Assembly (NCBI RefSeq): GCF_040760005.1
Contig: NZ_CP099760.1
Location: forward strand, 5,984,001-6,048,000
Source: Pseudomonas sp. stari2
Lineage (GTDB): Bacteria; Pseudomonadota; Gammaproteobacteria; Pseudomonadales; Pseudomonadaceae
Direction: 5' to 3'
DNA length: 64,000 nt
The notes under the pieces are model-generated. The model was not told the origin of the DNA and searched no databases. It was given only the letters and a program-made list of their open reading frames with translations. Below are positions 8,464-16,952 of this stretch, piece by piece. Positions within the stretch are counted from its first letter, which is position 1, and every line of letters starts with the position of its first letter. The position numbers and the translations under genes were made by a program.

Positions 8464-8488
8464 GGCGTAATCCTCTATCCGTAGGGGT

Positions 8489-10357
8489 TCACAGGGTTTT
8501 CATGAATTCGATCAGTGCACGTTTGTCGTCGTCCGACAGTGTCGTGCCATACAGGTGACCGGTGTTGTGATTGCCCTCCAGGCGCGTGTCGTATTTGAAG
8601 TCCGCCGAGGCTTTCGCTTGCGCGCCGCTGGTCACGAAACCGACGTTGACCGGGTCGTACACATCGGAGCCGGTGATGAACACCTGCGGACGTTTTTCCG
8701 GCGGTTGCAGCAAATCCCACAAGGTCGGTACCGAGCCGTTGTGCAGATAAGGCGCGCGTAGCCAGATACCGTCGGTGGGCGTGTTGCTGTAGCTCTGGGT
8801 CTTGCGGTAGGCACCGAAATCGAACGGCGGTTTCTTGAAGGTGTGAAACGCCGCCACCAGTCCGACAGTGAACGAGTCGAGCCGATGCGGATCGGTGCCG
8901 AGCTGGTCGATATTGGTGGTGACCTGCCCGGTGTCGACGCGACCGAAGTCGTGGCAACCGGCGCAATTGGTTTCCCAGATCGGTTTGCCCTGAGCGACTT
9001 TGGCCTGATCCAGCGCCCACGGCCACGCGGGTGCCTTGTGTCCGAGCAGCCAATTGGTCACGCGATTGAAACTCGGCGGCAGCACCGACTCCGGCGTCGC
9101 CCCCACGGCCATCGCGGCGGCGTAGTTGCGCTCGTGGATCTTGTTGTTATTGCCGTCCCAGTGCAGGTACATCGATTCCCGGGGTTTCTGGTTCCACACT
9201 TGCGGCAGGTCGACGGTGCCAATGGTCGAGTCATCCGGGAAGCCGAATACCACCATTTTCGTCGGGTTGAAGGTGTCGGTACGCCCCGGTCCCTGTGGCG
9301 GACGCAGCTTCTGCCAGGCGTAGGCCTGTTTCTGCTTGAGCAGTGCGGTCTTGGCCATCGGGATGATCAGGTAACGGTTGTAGATCCGCTCGAAAAAGCC
9401 GAGCTGGAACTTGCTGTTGATCGCCGCCATCACCGCGTCGGTAGTGAATTTCGGGTCGCTGGCGCAATCGTAGGCGAACCACTGGAAGGCTTGCAGTTGC
9501 AGGGTATTGGCCGGCGCACTCGGCACATTGACCGCAACGTCGCTGGCATTCGCCCGATAGGAGCCGGTGTGGCACAGCGCGCAATTCGGCTCGACGGTCG
9601 GGTAGCCGATCTGCCGCTTGGCCATGCCGATCGGCAGGTCCTTGCCGTTCTCGAACAGGAAACCGAAGACTTCCCAGCCGCCGGGTTTCGGCATCTTTTC
9701 CGGGCACATCTGCGGCAGCACCGAGAACAGGTAATACGGGATCCGCGCTTCGATGCCCAGGCCAATCGCGGCGTATTTGTAGTGATCTTCGTCGGAGGCG
9801 TATTCCTGCTCCGGAACCACGCGCAGCATCTGATACCAGGTCTGGTAACCGATGAACGCCAGCAGCGCGACCACCACCAGCGTGCCAACCTTGAACGCGT
9901 GACTCTGCCAATGCCGCGCCCACGCCGACCGCCATTCGCGCCAGCCGTCACACAGCAGGGCCAGTGGTCGGTTTTCAGGGGTGGTGCCGAGGTACAGCAG
10001 GATGCCGAGGATCAGGAAAAAGCTCAGGTCGCCCATCAGCATCGGCACGAATACCGAGCCCTGGCTGCTGGTGTCGATCAGGTAGATCCAGAACGCCACG
10101 GCGATCAGCCGCGTCAGCACGCACAGCCAGGAATGCACCACGTAGCGCGGTGCGTTGAAGCCCGAGGGCATGTAGAACACGCTGATACCCACCAGCAGCA
10201 TCCCGGCATTTTCCAGCCACGGGTCGGAGAGTTGCGGCGGCAGGCCGACCACCGATGTCAGCAACCCCGGCGCAAACAGCGCCGGGATCGCGAACACCAT
10301 GTTCATCGCTATACCGAGCCAGATGAAGCGTTGAAACCAGCGGATGTAGCTGTCCAT
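8489..10357 (-). CDS. Membrane-anchored two-haem cytochrome c-type protein
   Basis: About 622 residues. The N-terminal 190 residues carry four to five hydrophobic helices (RFIWLGIAMNMVFAIPALF, LFLILG-type segments), and one more helix (VGTLVVVALLAFIGYQTWY) leads into a large soluble domain. Two haem c motifs are present: CALCH in the middle and CAGCH in the C-terminal third, the latter followed by the cytochrome-peroxidase-like phrase LRAPYLHNGSVPTLWDLL. I place the start at the ATG at 10357, ten bases after AAGGA. Longer frames run into a REP hairpin at 10438-10492. It probably takes electrons from the GMC enzyme encoded just upstream and delivers them to the respiratory chain; that coupling is inferred from order. 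Confidence 0.75.
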   Translation of the reverse strand: MDSYIRWFQRFIWLGIAMNMVFAIPALFAPGLLTSVVGLPPQLSDPWLENAGMLLVGISVFYMPSGFNAPRYVVHSWLCVLTRLIAVAFWIYLIDTSSQGSVFVPMLMGDLSFFLILGILLYLGTTPENRPLALLCDGWREWRSAWARHWQSHAFKVGTLVVVALLAFIGYQTWYQMLRVVPEQEYASDEDHYKYAAIGLGIEARIPYYLFSVLPQMCPEKMPKPGGWEVFGFLFENGKDLPIGMAKRQIGYPTVEPNCALCHTGSYRANASDVAVNVPSAPANTLQLQAFQWFAYDCASDPKFTTDAVMAAINSKFQLGFFERIYNRYLIIPMAKTALLKQKQAYAWQKLRPPQGPGRTDTFNPTKMVVFGFPDDSTIGTVDLPQVWNQKPRESMYLHWDGNNNKIHERNYAAAMAVGATPESVLPPSFNRVTNWLLGHKAPAWPWALDQAKVAQGKPIWETNCAGCHDFGRVDTGQVTTNIDQLGTDPHRLDSFTVGLVAAFHTFKKPPFDFGAYRKTQSYSNTPTDGIWLRAPYLHNGSVPTLWDLLQPPEKRPQVFITGSDVYDPVNVGFVTSGAQAKASADFKYDTRLEGNHNTGHLYGTTLSDDDKRALIEFMKTL

Positions 10358-10437
10358 GTCATCCATTTCCTTGTACAGACCGGAGAGATTTAGCGCCTGA
10401 TACACCGCCATCGCTTGCAAGTCGGGTCCTCGCACCG

Positions 10438-10492
10438 CAGCTCCCACAAATACGCATCGCATTCCAATGTGGGAGCTGGCTTGCCAGCGATT
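10438..10492. repeat. REP-type hairpin
   Basis: The arms CAGCTCCCACA and TGTGGGAGCTG are separated by 19 bases and followed by GGCTTGCCAGCGA, the usual Pseudomonas REP tail. It lies between the GMC fusion gene and the cytochrome gene, which argues against a cytochrome start upstream of it. Confidence 0.8.
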
Positions 10493-10512
10493 GCAGTCGA
10501 CCCGGTTGCAGG

Positions 10513-13500
10513 TCAACCGAGGGCCGTCTTCTCCAGGTGTTCAAGGATGATCGGATACACATCGACCACCGCGTTCTTGCCGAACATGCAGTCGATGTGA
10601 CCGTAACCCGGCACCACATGCCGGCTATAGCGCTCCGGCCCATGTTTCTCGCAAACCCGCTGGTAGGTCTTGAGCGTGCTTTCCGGCAGGTAGCACTGGT
10701 TCTCCGCACCGCTGATGAAGCAGATCGGCATGGTCAATCGGTCGAAGTGCGGCATGTACACATCGTTGCCCTTGAAGTCCACCAGATGCCCTTTGCGCAC
10801 GATCAGCGCCAGGTGTTCGAAGGTCTCGATGTTCGACTCGCCGAACAGCTCGTGCAGGTTGTCGTGCAGCGTCTCGTTGAGGGTGTCGTGACGGTACAGC
10901 GAGGCGTACATGAAGGTGATGCGGTGGCACACCGGGTTGGTGCAATAACCCTGGGCTTCGATCCGCGCGTAGCCATTTAGAGCCTTGTCGTACAGCCGGT
11001 TGAACCAGTTCTCCTTGCTGTCGGCGTAGGCGGTCATGGATTTGATACCGATGGCGTCGAGCATCCCCGGCAAGTGCAGACCGGCCTTCAGCCCCGTCGC
11101 CGTCGCGACCACCGTGTCGGCGGCGATCTGCGAGCAGACCACCGAACGCACGCCCTGCAAACCGGCGAGCAACGACATGAAGAACGTGGTTGCACCGTAG
11201 CAATGCACCACGCACTGCACGTCCTTCGCGCCGGTCTGCTGTTGGATCTGCGCGATGGCGGCCTTGAAGTCGTACTGGGCGATCTGGTCGCCGTTCCATT
11301 CCTTCTTGCTCGCCGGCAGCAGGATGCTCACCCGGAAATCCAGCAGCCACACGTCGTAGTCATGCTTGCACAGAAACTCGAGCAGGTTGGTCTGGATCGT
11401 ATCGGTGGAAAAGATGTTCGAGCCCACGCCCAGACCATGCACCAGCATCACCGGGCCTTTGCTACCGGCCTGATAACGGGTCAGGCGCAACTGAACGCCA
11501 TCTTCGGTGGGGAAGAAATGCACATCCGGCGTCGGCGCATCCAGCGGCCGTTTCAAGCGTGGCGGTGCGTCGGGATTGAAGTACTTGTCCCCGGCAAACA
11601 CCCCGCCGTAACTCTCCCAGAGAATCCCGGCGAAGAACTTGCCAAACCGCGCCAGCCCTTCGATGCGCTCGCGCTCGTTGCGCGCATTGAGGACTTTCAT
11701 GGTGGTCATCTGTTTGGCGAAATCGGTCGGCTTGATGTGCATCACGCCTGATCCGATCACCTCGCCGGACTTGTCCGGCCCGCGATACAGCGTCACGTAA
11801 AGAGTGCTGGTGTCGTGCCAGATATTCAGTACACCGTTGTCTTCCGGCACGGTTTTGAAGGCACTGAAGAAATAGTCGTTGCCGTCCTCGACGGTCAGTT
11901 TCATGTCGTATTTCATGTGGCGTGTGTCGACTTGCTGCTCGAATTGCTCGAACAGGTTGAACACGCCGTTGCTGGCGGTCAGCGGCTGCGGCGACAGCGC
12001 CGGGGCGATCACCGTGCCGACGATGGTCGCGGCGTGTTCCGGTTCCTTGATCATCCGGTTGAGGTCGTTGGCGGTGATGGTCAGGGTGAAGTCGATCGGC
12101 GAATTGTCCGCCTCGCCGCGTTTGGCCGCCGCTTCGTAAACCTTCAGATCCGTACTCTGCGCAGCGGTAAAGGCCCGGGAGAAGTAGCCTTTCATGGTCT
12201 CGGTGAACTGCACGCCGAGGGTCGGTGGCACCGGTTGTTTGCGCGGCGCCGAAGGCAGTGTGTAATCGATCTTCCAGCCCCGGTCGGCGGCTAGCAGGCA
12301 CATGTTGCGCTCGCTGACGGCGGAGATGGTCAGCAGCGGGTTGACCGCCAGTGACGTCGGAATTACCGCACCGTCGGTCACGTAAAGGTTGGCGTAGACA
12401 TCGCTGCCACTGGCGCCGCTGAACACCTGGCCCTTGTGGTTGACCACACCCTGCGCGGCGTCTTCACCCATCACGCAACCGCCCAGTGGATGCACCGAGA
12501 CGATGCTGTGCTTGAGCAACTTGGTCCAGATCGGATTCTCGACCCAGATCCCGCCCAGTGCCTTGGTGCTCTGGTACAGCCGTTCATTGCCGATCTTGAA
12601 GTTTTCCTGCTCGCCAACACCCGGCCAGTCGATGCGCAATTGATCCTTGTTGTCGAGGACCATGCGGCCCTGGCCGCTGTCGTGGCTCATGATCAGGTAG
12701 GTCTGCATGTTGTGCAGCGCGCCGTAGTACGGGCCGCGCAGGAAGCTTTCGGCTTCGCGTTCCTTGTACTTCACCTTACCGCTGAAGCTGTCGTCGGTGG
12801 GCACCCCGATCATCTCGGCGAACCCGGCCATCGCCGGCACCATCGGTCGCCCGAGGGCGCCGGGAATCGAGCCCTCCTCGATGACCATGCGACTGCTGCG
12901 ATCACCCTCGTTGCGCATATCGATGATCGACGTGATGCACGGGCCGACCGGTTTCATCTCCTTGGCCGAGTGCGTGCCGAAGCCGATGCCGTTGATGGTC
13001 TGTTCGCAGTTGTGGCCGAAGCCGAGGATGTCGCCGTTGCCGCTCATGTTCTCGCCGAGCTGGCCGGACATCGCCAGGCCCTTGTCCCGGGAACGCAGGA
13101 GGATTTCGGTGGAACCGAGGGTGCCGGCGGAGACCACGACGATGTCGGCCTTCACGAACAGGGTCGGCGCGTCGAATTTCTCGCGTCCACTGTCGAGGTA
13201 CTGGAAGTGCACGATCCAGCCGCTGCCATCACGCTCCAGATACCGAACCTGGGCCTGGCAGAAAATCTCCGCGCCGTGATTGGTGGCGTCCGGCAAATAG
13301 TTCATCAGTGTGGTGTTCTTGGCCTTGTTGTTACAGCCTGAAACGCAGTCGCCGCAGTGGTTGCACGGCAGTTGCTCGACGCCGACATGGTTGAGGTTGT
13401 TCGGCAACTTGTCGAAGGTTACGTTGATCGGCGGCTTGTAAAAGTTCGCGCCTTGCTTGAGGAAGTCCGCGGACTTTTTGTTGGCATCGAGCTTGGGCAG

Positions 13501-13965
13501 GTTCGGTGCGCTGTTCGGATAAGGGTTGGGTTTGAGCATCTCCCGGGCTTTTTCGTAACCGGCCTTGAGCAAGCCATCCTGGTCCTCGCGCACCGCCAAC
13601 GGCCAGCGTGGATCCTTGAACACATCGGCTGTCGGCTCCAGCGAGACGTTGGCATTGATCAACGACGTGCCACCGAGGCCACAACCGACCACCACGTTCT
13701 GCTGCGCGTTGACGTGCAGATCGAACAGCCCGGTGCGCGAGCCGATGTGGCCGTCCGGGTCGTGCACCTGCAGCTCTTCGGTCGCGGCGATCATGGTGTT
13801 GGGGTATTCGCCGGGCTGGATTTCCCGGCCCCGCTCCAGCAGGCACACCCGTTTCCCGGCCCGGGACAGGCGCGACGCGGCAATGCCGCCGCCGTACCCG
13901 GAGCCGATGACAATCACGTCGTAGTGTTCCTTGATATCGCTGATGGGCGTTGCGATCCGTGTCAT
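10513..13965 (-). CDS. GMC oxidoreductase (cholesterol-oxidase-like) fused to alpha/beta hydrolase
   Basis: An 1150-residue fusion. Residues 1-560 form a GMC flavoenzyme: the FAD motif VIGSGYGGGIAASRL is near 20, a cysteine cluster CNHCGDCVSGC near 205, HPLGGCVMG near 490 and a C-terminal NPLLTISAVSER. A middle region (580-830) resembles a beta-rich linker domain. Residues 850-1150 are an alpha/beta hydrolase with the oxyanion motif LVHGLGVGSN near 862 and a late histidine in GYGHIDC. At the nucleophile elbow the sequence is VVHCYGA, so cysteine replaces the usual serine, as in dienelactone hydrolases. No signal peptide is evident. A bulky alcohol such as a sterol or terpenoid would be oxidised and then an ester, lactone or enol product hydrolysed; the real substrate is unknown. 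Confidence 0.8.
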   Translation of the reverse strand: MTRIATPISDIKEHYDVIVIGSGYGGGIAASRLSRAGKRVCLLERGREIQPGEYPNTMIAATEELQVHDPDGHIGSRTGLFDLHVNAQQNVVVGCGLGGTSLINANVSLEPTADVFKDPRWPLAVREDQDGLLKAGYEKAREMLKPNPYPNSAPNLPKLDANKKSADFLKQGANFYKPPINVTFDKLPNNLNHVGVEQLPCNHCGDCVSGCNNKAKNTTLMNYLPDATNHGAEIFCQAQVRYLERDGSGWIVHFQYLDSGREKFDAPTLFVKADIVVVSAGTLGSTEILLRSRDKGLAMSGQLGENMSGNGDILGFGHNCEQTINGIGFGTHSAKEMKPVGPCITSIIDMRNEGDRSSRMVIEEGSIPGALGRPMVPAMAGFAEMIGVPTDDSFSGKVKYKEREAESFLRGPYYGALHNMQTYLIMSHDSGQGRMVLDNKDQLRIDWPGVGEQENFKIGNERLYQSTKALGGIWVENPIWTKLLKHSIVSVHPLGGCVMGEDAAQGVVNHKGQVFSGASGSDVYANLYVTDGAVIPTSLAVNPLLTISAVSERNMCLLAADRGWKIDYTLPSAPRKQPVPPTLGVQFTETMKGYFSRAFTAAQSTDLKVYEAAAKRGEADNSPIDFTLTITANDLNRMIKEPEHAATIVGTVIAPALSPQPLTASNGVFNLFEQFEQQVDTRHMKYDMKLTVEDGNDYFFSAFKTVPEDNGVLNIWHDTSTLYVTLYRGPDKSGEVIGSGVMHIKPTDFAKQMTTMKVLNARNERERIEGLARFGKFFAGILWESYGGVFAGDKYFNPDAPPRLKRPLDAPTPDVHFFPTEDGVQLRLTRYQAGSKGPVMLVHGLGVGSNIFSTDTIQTNLLEFLCKHDYDVWLLDFRVSILLPASKKEWNGDQIAQYDFKAAIAQIQQQTGAKDVQCVVHCYGATTFFMSLLAGLQGVRSVVCSQIAADTVVATATGLKAGLHLPGMLDAIGIKSMTAYADSKENWFNRLYDKALNGYARIEAQGYCTNPVCHRITFMYASLYRHDTLNETLHDNLHELFGESNIETFEHLALIVRKGHLVDFKGNDVYMPHFDRLTMPICFISGAENQCYLPESTLKTYQRVCEKHGPERYSRHVVPGYGHIDCMFGKNAVVDVYPIILEHLEKTALG

Positions 13966-14218
13966 GAGGTGATTCCTCTCTCAGGCAGTGGGGCAACTCT
14001 GCGGTTGCCTGCAATCGATGGGCGAACGGGCACCTGGCCTCCGGGGGCAGGCCCGGCGGCAATACAACGAAGTGGCAGGATTCAGGCGCTATAGACGGGC
14101 ATGCTGATTGGCGGCACGGCGCAAGGTGCGCGTGCGCGGCTTCGGGGCTGACAGCAAGCGGGGATTGAGGAGTAAGCGATGCGGCTGGGTATCCATCACG
14201 CGTTCTCCCTGAACCAGA
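13966..14218. other. Upstream region of the GMC fusion gene
   Basis: Non-coding on either strand as far as I can judge. It should hold the promoter of the minus-strand GMC/cytochrome/phosphoesterase cluster, but I see no distinctive operator in it. Confidence 0.4.
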
Positions 14219-14887
14219 TGTGGATAAGTGACGGCGGTCCTTGTGCCATTGGAGTGAAGACAGCGGCCGGATTGAAGTCAAGGCAGGCTCTTAGAACTGT
14301 ATGAAATCTGATCAATCACCGTTTGGACTATAGCCGGCGGGACTCGCAGGGTTTGGCGAACAAGTTATCCACATAGCCACCCACAGCAAATGGGGACAAC
14401 TGTGGATGACCGGGAAAAATATCGACGGTTATGTGAAGAAAAACCGTGACTTATCCAGAAGCACGGATTCCGGCGATGATTGTCTGTTTTTTGATCAACA
14501 CCATGAAGACCACGGAATACATGGCCTACAGAGGATGGCAAACACCTTATCCACAGAAGCGCCAACAGAGTTCGGGGGTAACTTGGCGGATGCTGTGGAA
14601 AAGCTCTGGAGGCGTTGATAAATCCGGGTTTGCGTCGGGTTGGTGGGGTTAAACGGCTGAATTGATCGATTTTTGATCAGATCGTTGTAAGCCACGGTTT
14701 ATATGGCTCTTGGCGGATAGCGAACATCTTATCCACAGAAGCGCCAACAGAGATTGGGGGCAAGTCAGGGAGCTATCCTGGGGAAAAAGCTCGTAAAAAC
14801 CGCAAGTTAGGCTGGTTGTTTTTTGATCTGATGGCTGTATGGCTTGATTGGCGAGGGGTTCAGAGAGGGGCGAACACGTTATCCACA
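14219..14887. repeat. Array of degenerate ~182-bp repeats, each with a DnaA-box-like TTATCCACA
   Basis: Four TTATCCACA boxes in the same orientation start at 14365, 14547, 14729 and 14879. The spacings are 182, 182 and 150 bp. The reverse form TGTGGATAA is at 14219. Boxes two to four sit in a shared context: GCGAACAC-like bases before, and AGAAGCGCCAACAGAGATTGG-like bases after. About 70-90 bases upstream each unit has TTTTTGATC. The array fills the gap between the GMC cluster and the dgc operon and has no credible gene. The box equals the strong DnaA consensus, so DnaA binding or titration is possible. It is not the chromosomal origin, since no dnaA, dnaN, gyrB or rpmH is near. Confidence 0.7.
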
Positions 14888-14951
14888 GATCCGCCAACAG
14901 GGATTGTGGGTAAACCGCCCTCTCCCGAAGGGAGAGGGTCAGTAAAGGTTT

Positions 14952-15722
14952 TCAGCGGACAACACCTTCTTCGATCAGCAGCTTGAGAATGGCTTCAGCA
15001 CCAGCCTGCGCGGTGATGCCCTTGAGCACCTGCCCCCCACCCCCACTAGCCTTCGCCGTAGCCGCCTTCATCCGGTCAGCCCCGCTCTTGGCCTTGATCA
15101 CCTTCAACCGCTTCGGCCGTGGCTTGGCCGGTTGCAGGGTCGCCACTGCAAGCAATTCGTCATCCACCACTTCCACATCTTTTGCGTGAAGAACGCCGCG
15201 TCGCGCCGGGCCGTAAGCACTTTGCCGTGGCTTGGGCGCCGCGTTATCCACAGTCGCGAGAAACGGCAGGCGCACCTTCAGCCGGCGGCGCTGCCCACGG
15301 GGCAACGCTTGCAGCACCAGTGCCGAGCCTTCGCTGATCGACTCGACCTGCGCCAGCCCCACCACCAGCGGCCAGCCTAGCCCTTCGGCCAGCAGGAACG
15401 GCAGCATCCCCGAACCTTCACCGGTTTCTGCCTGGCTGCCGGTCAATACGACCTGAGCGCCGGCATCACGCAAATAGTCGGTCAATGCCGGTAAAGCATC
15501 CGCACCGGCCGGTTGTTCCAGCACATGCATCTGCGCGAGCCCCATGCCCAGATAGGCGCGCAACGCAGGTTCCGCAATGTCCCCGGCATGCAGCACTTGC
15601 AGGTTATCCCCAGCCAGTTGCAAGCCGAGTTCCACCGCCCGTGCATCCTGTTCGGCACGACGCGGCCGGCCCGAGGTCGGGTGGGCACCGATTGAAACCA
15701 GACTGATGATCTTTGTGCTCAT
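14952..15722 (-). CDS. etfB: Electron transfer flavoprotein beta subunit of the dimethylglycine demethylase system
   Basis: A 256-residue ETF-beta-like protein. It has the conserved phrases VLTGSQAETGEGSGMLPFLLAEGLGWP (the AMP/ETF fold loop) and LPRGQRRRLKVRLPFLATVD. It pairs with the etfA product encoded nine bases upstream to carry electrons away from DgcAB. It is the last gene of the dgc operon. It is more divergent and has a longer alanine/lysine-rich tail than the housekeeping EtfB that serves fatty-acid oxidation, so it is a dedicated paralogue. The C-terminal end abuts the DnaA-box array. Assignment rests on fold motifs and operon position. Confidence 0.85.
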   Translation of the reverse strand: MSTKIISLVSIGAHPTSGRPRRAEQDARAVELGLQLAGDNLQVLHAGDIAEPALRAYLGMGLAQMHVLEQPAGADALPALTDYLRDAGAQVVLTGSQAETGEGSGMLPFLLAEGLGWPLVVGLAQVESISEGSALVLQALPRGQRRRLKVRLPFLATVDNAAPKPRQSAYGPARRGVLHAKDVEVVDDELLAVATLQPAKPRPKRLKVIKAKSGADRMKAATAKASGGGGQVLKGITAQAGAEAILKLLIEEGVVR

Positions 15723-15731
15723 AACCGTTCC

Positions 15732-16952
15732 TTAAGCCGCATCGCGCTTGGCTTCGTTGCGGTAGGCCTCTACCGCCGCGATCAAGGCCTGAAGAATTTC
15801 CGCGCTTTCGCCGATCACCGACAGGTCGGCACGCTTGATCATGTCGCAGCCCGGATCGAGGTTGATCGCCACCACCTTGTCGCACGCACCGATGCCCTGC
15901 AGGTGCTGGATCGCCCCGGAAATTCCCACGGCCACGTAAACCCGCGCCGTGACCCAGGTGCCGGACGCACCGACCTGGCGGTCGCGGGTCATAAAGCCGT
16001 CGTCCACGGCCACCCGCGAGGCGCCTTCGGTGGCGCCGAGAGCGGCGGCGGTCTTGTGGAAAAGCTCCCAGTCCTTGACCCCGTTGCCACCGGAGAAGAT
16101 GAACTCGGCTTCGGCCATCGGAATCGCCGCCGGGTCCACCGCTACGGCACCCAGATCCTCGATCCGCGACAGGCTGCGCGCCACGGGTGTGGATAACTCC
16201 ACCGGCAACGCTTCGTGACGGGTTTCGCTGACCGGTTCGGCACATTCGGCGGACGCCAGAATCAGCCGTGCGACCGAACGGGCAAGATCCTGCAACCCGG
16301 CACCGGCGCGACCGATGCATTGCTGATCCTTGACCTGCCACACCCGTGTGGCCGGGCGCTCGCCCAGTGCAGCGGCAAAGCGCCGACCGAGTTCGCCGCC
16401 ACCGCTGCGGCTGTCCGGCAGCAGCCAGTGACGCGGGTTGAACTGGTTATCCACAGCCCGCAGGCCCTGGATGCGTTGCTCCGGTGCATAACCGTTGAAC
16501 TCTTCGCCTTCGAGCACCAGCAAGCGGTCAACGCCGGCCGTGGCGAAAGCGTTTTCCTTGTGCTCGCCGAATACCACGGCAAGTACCGCACCGTCGCTGC
16601 CGGCCAGTTGATGAGCCAGGCCCAGCAGGTCGCGGTCGTGGCTGCTCAAACGGCCGCCGACCATGTCCGGCACCACGCTGATGTAGAACGCCGGTGCCGG
16701 CACCTGATGCAGCGGCAATTGCACTCCAACGGCGGCCGAGCGCTTGGCCGAGCCGCCCTGTTGCGCACCGCTGCGGTCGATGCGCTTGATACCGTTCGGC
16801 CCGATAAAGCCGATGCCGTGCAGGTTCTTGCGGATGATCCCGTTGGGCCCCATCCAACTGTGTTGCGCCGGTTGCATGGCCGCGTGCAGTGGGTGCAGTC
16901 GGTTGCGTGCGATCCATTCGGCGCGAGGGTCACGGCGGATAATGTCGCTCAT
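15732..16952 (-). CDS. etfA: Electron transfer flavoprotein alpha subunit of the dimethylglycine demethylase system
   Basis: A 406-residue ETF-alpha homologue. The first 80-90 residues are an extension absent from housekeeping EtfA and include the odd repeated phrase GPNGI(I/K)(R/K). The C-terminal FAD domain is clear: GGNGVKDWELF near 290, VGASGTWVTARVYVAVGISGAIQHLQG near 340 and DKVVAINLDPGCDMIKRADL near 370. It forms the FAD-binding half of the ETF that accepts electrons from dimethylglycine and perhaps sarcosine oxidation. Its ATG overlaps the dgcB stop (TGATG), so the two are translationally linked. Confidence 0.88.
   Translation of the reverse strand: MSDIIRRDPRAEWIARNRLHPLHAAMQPAQHSWMGPNGIIRKNLHGIGFIGPNGIKRIDRSGAQQGGSAKRSAAVGVQLPLHQVPAPAFYISVVPDMVGGRLSSHDRDLLGLAHQLAGSDGAVLAVVFGEHKENAFATAGVDRLLVLEGEEFNGYAPEQRIQGLRAVDNQFNPRHWLLPDSRSGGGELGRRFAAALGERPATRVWQVKDQQCIGRAGAGLQDLARSVARLILASAECAEPVSETRHEALPVELSTPVARSLSRIEDLGAVAVDPAAIPMAEAEFIFSGGNGVKDWELFHKTAAALGATEGASRVAVDDGFMTRDRQVGASGTWVTARVYVAVGISGAIQHLQGIGACDKVVAINLDPGCDMIKRADLSVIGESAEILQALIAAVEAYRNEAKRDAA

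Noticed and set aside
14219-14887. Repeat array considered as CRISPR
   Set aside because: Units are about 182 bp, degenerate and few, with no cas genes; they do not have short identical repeats and unique spacers.
14219-14887. DnaA-box array considered as the chromosomal origin
   Set aside because: No dnaA, dnaN, recF, gyrB or rpmH nearby and no AT-rich unwinding region.
15244-16455. More TTATCCACA-type sequences inside etfB and etfA (about 15244, 16188, 16447)
   Set aside because: They are in coding sequence, irregularly spaced and lack the repeat context of the array.
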